From an uncultured bacterium (GTDB taxonomy: Bacteria; Actinomycetota; Coriobacteriia; Coriobacteriales; Coriobacteriaceae): a DNA stretch of 9,649 nucleotides. The stretch is from positions 1 to 9,649 of the forward strand of contig CAJMOL010000038.1 in the NCBI GenBank assembly GCA_905215095.1. Reading direction: 5' to 3'. The position numbers were made by a program, and so were the translations under genes. Shown here in pieces: positions 6,451-9,649 of the stretch; position 1 is the first letter of the stretch; every line of letters starts with the position of its first letter. Under the pieces are notes generated by a model, which was given only the letters and a program-made list of their open reading frames with translations, had not been told where the DNA came from and ran no database searches.

Positions 6451-6828
6451 TTAGAGAGCGGCGACGACCTCGATCTCGACCAGACCGCCGGCCGGAAGGG
6501 CGGCAACCTGGAAAGCGCTGCGCGCGGGGAACGGAGCCTCGAACTTGGAAGCGTAGATCTCGTTCACGGCAGCGAAGTCGGCGATGTCGGCCAGGTAGAC
6601 CGTGGTCTTGACGACATCGGCAAAGGTGGCGCCGGCAGCGGTCAGCAGCGCCTCGACGTTAGCAAGGGACTGCTTAGCCTGGGCCTCGACGCCCTCGGGC
6701 ATCTTGCCGGTTGCGGGGTCGATGCCCAGCTGGCCGGACAGGAACACCATGTTGCCGGCCTGGATACCGGGGGAATACGGGCCGATGGCTGCGGGTGCGT
6801 TATCGGAAGACACGACGGTCTTGCTCAT
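6451..6828 (-). CDS. ridA: RidA family 2-iminobutanoate/2-iminopropanoate deaminase
   Basis: A 125-aa cytosolic protein of the RidA/YjgF/YER057c family, which forms trimers with active sites between subunits. Family members hydrolyse reactive enamine/imine intermediates, released by PLP enzymes such as threonine or serine dehydratase, to 2-ketoacids and ammonia. Family landmarks are present: Y18 in GPYSPG, the SGQLGIDP block (31-38), the catalytic-type arginine R103 in FPARSAFQV (R105 in E. coli), and E118 in VEIEVVA. The conserved arginine marks the true deaminase (RidA) subgroup. AAGGAG lies 6 nt before ATG 6828, and the gene ends in TAA at 6451-6453. It is transcribed alone towards the regulator, from a predicted promoter near 6918-6946 with a hairpin leader. 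Purine or amino-acid breakdown could supply imines, but the physiological partner is not evident. Confidence 0.95.
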   Translation of the reverse strand: MSKTVVSSDNAPAAIGPYSPGIQAGNMVFLSGQLGIDPATGKMPEGVEAQAKQSLANVEALLTAAGATFADVVKTTVYLADIADFAAVNEIYASKFEAPFPARSAFQVAALPAGGLVEIEVVAAL

Positions 6829-6860
6829 GTTTTTCTCCTTACGATCAGATAGAGAGCGTG

Positions 6861-6908
6861 AGCGCGGTGTTCACACCGGGAGGCACAGTTCGGTCTGAAC
6901 ACCGCGCT
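6861..6908 (-). promoter_or_regulatory. 13-bp perfect hairpin at the 5' end of the predicted ridA transcript
   Basis: AGCGCGGTGTTCA (6861-6873) and TGAACACCGCGCT (6896-6908) are perfect reverse complements around a 22-nt loop. The loop itself can form an inner ACCG/CGGT pairing. With the predicted -10 at 6918-6923, the hairpin would begin within a few nucleotides of the transcription start and end about 20 nt before the RBS. It could stabilise the message or be a regulatory leader. I recognise no known riboswitch consensus. Confidence 0.6.
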
Positions 6909-6917
6909 TGATTTGGG

Positions 6918-6946
6918 ATAGTACTCAAGGTTTCCGCGCGATGCAA
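6918..6946 (-). promoter_or_regulatory. Predicted ridA promoter
   Basis: On the minus strand, TTGCAT (6946-6941) and TACTAT (6923-6918, 4/6 to the consensus -10) are spaced by 17 nt. The predicted start is near 6911, giving a leader of roughly 80 nt. The -35 element is weak (3/6), which could mean activator dependence. Confidence 0.4.
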
Positions 6947-6947
6947 G

Positions 6948-6972
6948 ATTATTATCACGTTGCGAGAATAAT
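6948..6972. promoter_or_regulatory. AT-rich inverted repeat just upstream of the ridA promoter
   Basis: ATTATTATC (6948-6956) and GAGAATAAT (6964-6972) are inverted arms pairing at 8 of 9 positions around a 7-nt spacer. They abut the weak ridA -35 element, a typical activator position. The binding protein is unknown. Confidence 0.35.
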
Positions 6973-7028
6973 TTATCGCCCAACGGCGCCTGTCGGCCGC
7001 TGAACGGCACGACCGGACGGTGAAGCTC

Positions 7029-7100
7029 AAAATGATCCGTTTCCCTCCGTCCCCCATGGATCACCTGATCCGCTGGGGACGGAGGGAAACGGATCATTTT
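7029..7100. repeat. 26-bp perfect inverted repeat (REP-like hairpin)
   Basis: Two copies of the GGGGACGGAGG unit face each other: 7029-7054 reads as the exact reverse complement of 7075-7100. The 20-nt centre (7055-7074) itself holds GGATCA-CC-TGATCC (7058-7071), so the whole element can form a nested hairpin or cruciform. A T-run follows on plus (CATTTTTG), so it may also stop transcription. A third, single copy is at 6340-6368. No transposase is in the window. Confidence 0.9.
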
Positions 7101-7168
7101 TGCTGCAAGGGCTGCTGAAGACTTTGTCCTGCTTGGGCTGCGGTCATCGTCCGCCGCAACAGCGCCAC

Positions 7169-7174
7169 TATACT
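7169..7174 (+). promoter_or_regulatory. Possible -10 element of the U32 gene
   Basis: TATACT matches the -10 consensus at 5 of 6 positions and lies 32 nt before the ATG at 7207. No good -35 hexamer is present at 16-18 nt upstream, so the call is tentative. Confidence 0.3.
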
Positions 7175-7206
7175 TTTGAATATCTGAGCATTTTGAAAGG
7201 CAGGAT

Positions 7207-9649
7207 ATGACCGCAACCGCCAGTCGAACCACCAACCGCAGACCCGAGCTTTTGGCGCCCGCCGGAGGGCCCGAACCCTTTGCCGCCGCACTAGCCGCCG
7301 GGGCAGACGCCATCTACTGCGGCATGGGCAGCTTCAACGCCCGCCGCAAGGCCACCAACTTTACCGACGAGGCCTTTGAGCAAGCCTGCCGCGCCGCGCA
7401 TCTAGCCGGGTCGCGCGTCTACGTCACGGTAAACATCGTCATCAAGCAGTCCGAGATGGGCGATGCGCTGCAACTCATCCACCGCTGCTCCACGCTGGGC
7501 GCCGACGCCTTCATCATCCAGGACTGGGGCCTGCTCTTTGAGGTCAAGCACACCATGCCCGGCATCGAGACGCATATCTCGACCCAGGCGAACATCCACG
7601 ATGACCGCGGAACTATCTGGTGCCGCGAGCAGGGCGCCGACCGCGTGACCCTCTCGCGCGAGCTTTCCATCGACGAGATTGCCGCCATTCACGATGCCGC
7701 GCCCGATGTGGACCTTGAGGTCTTTAGCCATGGCGCCATCTGCTTTTGTTACTCGGGCCTGTGCCTGCTTTCGAGCTTTGCCATGGCGGGACGATCGGCC
7801 AACCGTGGCATGTGCGCCCAGCCCTGCCGCCTGCCCTACGAGTTGATCGACGAGAACGGTCGCGCGCTCTCCCCCGCCGGCCGCGAGCGTGCGCTATGCC
7901 CGCGTGACACCAACACCTCACAGCTTGTTCGCCGTCTGTATGACGCCGGCGCCGCGTCGCTCAAGCTCGAGGGCCGCATGAAGGCGCCCGATTACGTGTA
8001 CTCCATCGTTGATGTGTATCGTCACGAAATTGACGACATGCTATCCGGAGCCACCGTTGCCAAGGACGAGGAAGCCGCCCGCCAGCGCCAGCTCAAGCGC
8101 TGCTTCAACCGCGACTTTACGCACGCCTATCAGGACGGCACCTCGGGCGACGAAATGATGAGCTATGAACGTTCCAACAATCGCGGCCAGATCGTGGGCA
8201 CGGTGCTGGGCAGCCGTCTGGCCAACCGCGATGTGCGCGGCCTCAAGCCCGACGACCGCCGTCGCCGCGCCGCCATCGCCCGCATTGAGCTGTTTGAGCC
8301 CGTGGGCAAGGGCGACCTGCTGGAGCTTCGCCACGATAACGAGTTTGACCAGTTCCTGACCACTATTGCCGCCGATGATGCCGCCGCCGGCGATGTTATC
8401 GAGTGCCGCGTGCCCCGCAGCATGCCCGAGGGCTGCCGCGTCCGCGTGATTCGCAGTCAGCGTGCCATCGACGCCGCCGGCGCCGCGCTCAAGCGCGATA
8501 TGCTGCGCCGCCGAGCTGTTGATGTGTCCGTCGTGTCGCGCCTGGGCGAGCCGTTTACCGTCACACTCACCTGCTGTGACAACCCCGCGCTCGCCGCCAC
8601 CGCCACAGGCTTCACCGTCGAGGCCGCCAAGACTCGCGCCGTCGAGGCGGCAGACCTGGTTGAGCATGTGGGCCGTATGGGTTCCTCGCCCTTTGAGGCT
8701 GCGAGCTTTGACGTTTCGCTCGACGCCGGCTGCGGCATGGGCTTCTCCGCCGTGCACAAGGTGCGCGCCGCCGCCTGTAAAGTATTGGAGGAGACCATTC
8801 TGGCGCCGTACGAGGAGCGCGCGAAAACGCTCGAGATTCCGTTGCTCGACAAATGTACGCGCGCCATGCCCGAGCATTACCGCGATGAGCCGCAGATCTG
8901 CGCCGCCGTCACCACGCTCGAAGCCGCCGAGGCAGCTCGTGCCGAGGGCGCCACGCGCATCTATATGACCACCGATGCGCTCGAGGCCGCCGGTGTCTCC
9001 CCCGCCGATGCATTTGAGCAGGGCATCGTGCCCATACTCGACGAGGTCTGCCGCGCCGTCGACCACGAGCGCGTTGACCCGTGGGTTGTTGCCGGTGCCA
9101 CGGTCGCCATTGGCAACATCTCCGAGCTTGCCCTGGCCGCGCAGGCCGGCGCCACGGCCGAGATTCGCTCTTGCCTGCCGGTGCACAACACGCCCTGCAT
9201 GGAGGCGCTTGCCGGGCGCGGAGCCGGTGCGTTTTGGCTCTCGCCCGAAATCACGCTCGACGAGATTGTCTCGCTTGGCACCTCCGCGCCCGCAGCCCTG
9301 GGCATCACCGTTTTCGGCCGCCCGCGCGTTATGACAAGCGAGCATTGCATTCTGCAGGTTGCCAACGGCTGCATCCACGATTGTGTCAACTGCCGCCTGC
9401 GTGCCCGCAAGCTCTCGCTCAAGAATATCGACGGAAAGGTCATGCCCGTCCGCACCGACATCCACGGTCGCTCTCGCCTGTACGACGCCTACCCCATCGA
9501 CCTCACGCCGCAGGTTCCTCAGCTGCTCAATGCCGGCGTGCGTCGTCTCATGGTTGACGGAACCCTGCTCGAGGCCGATGAGATTGGCCGTGCCGTCGCT
9601 CGCGTCCGTCGCGCCGTCGAGGCGGCTCAAGCCGGCCGCAAGCCCGCCG
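7207..9649 (+). CDS. U32 family protein with DUF3656 (RlhA/YdcP-like), partial at right edge
   Basis: At least 814 codons are open from ATG 7207 with no stop before the window end. AAAGG lies 6 nt before the ATG. The N-terminal TIM-barrel-like U32 region opens with RPELLAPAGGPEPFAAALAAGADAIYCG (12-39) and carries the U32 signature EVFSHGAICFCYSGLCLLSS (171-190), with C179 and C186. GMCAQPC (C203, C207) and LKLEGRMK (252-259) follow. A DUF3656-like stretch lies at about 469-535, and the C-terminal part has C714, C722, C726 and C729 followed by the DxxGRSRLYDAYPIDL block. U32 proteins were annotated as proteases, but E. coli RlhA/YdcP of this architecture is required for hydroxylation of 23S rRNA C2501 and related proteins act on tRNA. 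An Fe-S-dependent RNA-hydroxylation role is therefore more likely. It is not functionally linked to its divergent neighbour ridA by any feature I can see. Confidence 0.92.
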   Translation, partial: MTATASRTTNRRPELLAPAGGPEPFAAALAAGADAIYCGMGSFNARRKATNFTDEAFEQACRAAHLAGSRVYVTVNIVIKQSEMGDALQLIHRCSTLGADAFIIQDWGLLFEVKHTMPGIETHISTQANIHDDRGTIWCREQGADRVTLSRELSIDEIAAIHDAAPDVDLEVFSHGAICFCYSGLCLLSSFAMAGRSANRGMCAQPCRLPYELIDENGRALSPAGRERALCPRDTNTSQLVRRLYDAGAASLKLEGRMKAPDYVYSIVDVYRHEIDDMLSGATVAKDEEAARQRQLKRCFNRDFTHAYQDGTSGDEMMSYERSNNRGQIVGTVLGSRLANRDVRGLKPDDRRRRAAIARIELFEPVGKGDLLELRHDNEFDQFLTTIAADDAAAGDVIECRVPRSMPEGCRVRVIRSQRAIDAAGAALKRDMLRRRAVDVSVVSRLGEPFTVTLTCCDNPALAATATGFTVEAAKTRAVEAADLVEHVGRMGSSPFEAASFDVSLDAGCGMGFSAVHKVRAAACKVLEETILAPYEERAKTLEIPLLDKCTRAMPEHYRDEPQICAAVTTLEAAEAARAEGATRIYMTTDALEAAGVSPADAFEQGIVPILDEVCRAVDHERVDPWVVAGATVAIGNISELALAAQAGATAEIRSCLPVHNTPCMEALAGRGAGAFWLSPEITLDEIVSLGTSAPAALGITVFGRPRVMTSEHCILQVANGCIHDCVNCRLRARKLSLKNIDGKVMPVRTDIHGRSRLYDAYPIDLTPQVPQLLNAGVRRLMVDGTLLEADEIGRAVARVRRAVEAAQAGRKPA

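Larger units (their letters stand above)
6829..7206. promoter_or_regulatory. Divergent spacer between ridA and the U32 gene
   Basis: This 378-bp non-coding stretch contains, from left to right: the ridA RBS (AAGGAG, 6835-6840), a 13-bp hairpin at the start of the predicted ridA leader, the ridA promoter, an AT-rich inverted repeat upstream of it, a 26-bp perfect inverted repeat, and an upstream element for the rightward gene (TATACT at 7169-7174). ORFs across this region lack RBS support and family similarity. Confidence 0.7.

Noticed and set aside
6825..7313. A 162-codon open frame on minus spanning the ridA upstream region and the start of the U32 gene
   Set aside because: It crosses the ridA promoter, both repeat arms and the U32 start. 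It has no RBS evidence and no recognisable domain, so it is non-coding sequence read through the repeat.
9370..9393. CX3CX2C motif (C722, C726, C729) in the U32 protein, reminiscent of radical SAM enzymes
   Set aside because: The surrounding sequence is the C-terminal cysteine block commonly seen in long U32/DUF3656 proteins. It lacks a radical SAM barrel context, and the motif is at the C-terminal end.
8041..9630. A 529-codon open frame on minus, opposite the U32 gene
   Set aside because: It lies wholly antisense to a conserved family protein, with a Gly/Ala/His-rich composition typical of GC-rich antisense frames.
1..9649. tRNA or rRNA genes, CRISPR arrays, phage or toxin-antitoxin modules
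   Set aside because: I saw no regularly spaced direct repeats, tRNA-like cloverleaf, rRNA sequence, integrase or transposase anywhere in the window.

Overview
This window looks like a chromosomal segment of a high-GC anaerobic gut actinobacterium of the class Coriobacteriia, most likely Collinsella or a close relative. The basis is high-GC coding sequence with strong Shine-Dalgarno sites, an anaerobic purine-catabolism gene set, and an intergenic repeat of a kind I associate from memory with Coriobacteriia. The genus is an inference that I could not test.

Left half, minus strand (read from 5317 leftwards): an operon-like series of three genes. An NCS2-family purine/xanthine-type permease comes first (5317-3923), then the amidohydrolase SsnA (3726-2371), then the Fe-S flavoprotein YgfK (from 2221, running off the left edge). 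The ygfK/ssnA pair is a core part of the cluster linked to anaerobic purine and urate breakdown in gut bacteria. The expected logic is uptake of a purine by the permease followed by intracellular dearomatisation, reduction or ring opening involving YgfK and SsnA. The two gaps in the operon (196 and 149 bp) are rich in perfect stem-loops.

Centre: a YheO/DauR-type regulator with a PAS-like domain and an HTH (5670-6326, plus) diverges from the permease across a 352-bp AT-rich spacer. This spacer holds a plausible permease promoter, a Fur-like box overlapping its -35 element, and a GTTATC/GATAAC inverted repeat. The regulator converges on ridA (6828-6451, minus), an enamine/imine deaminase, and a shared bidirectional terminator lies between them. 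A regulator of this family between a purine operon and ridA suggests nitrogen-compound catabolism with clean-up of reactive imine intermediates.

Right: a 378-bp spacer between ridA and the next gene holds a ridA promoter, a hairpin at the very start of the predicted ridA transcript, and a 26-bp perfect inverted repeat. One further copy of this repeat unit lies downstream of the regulator. The last gene (7207 to the right edge, plus) is a U32-family protein with a DUF3656 region, similar to the RlhA/YdcP type linked to rRNA hydroxylation. It is cut by the window end.

Nothing here is clearly a new system. The points most worth a second look are the structured permease-ssnA leader, the Glu-to-Gln change in the permease substrate site, and the regulatory architecture around the regulator and ridA.
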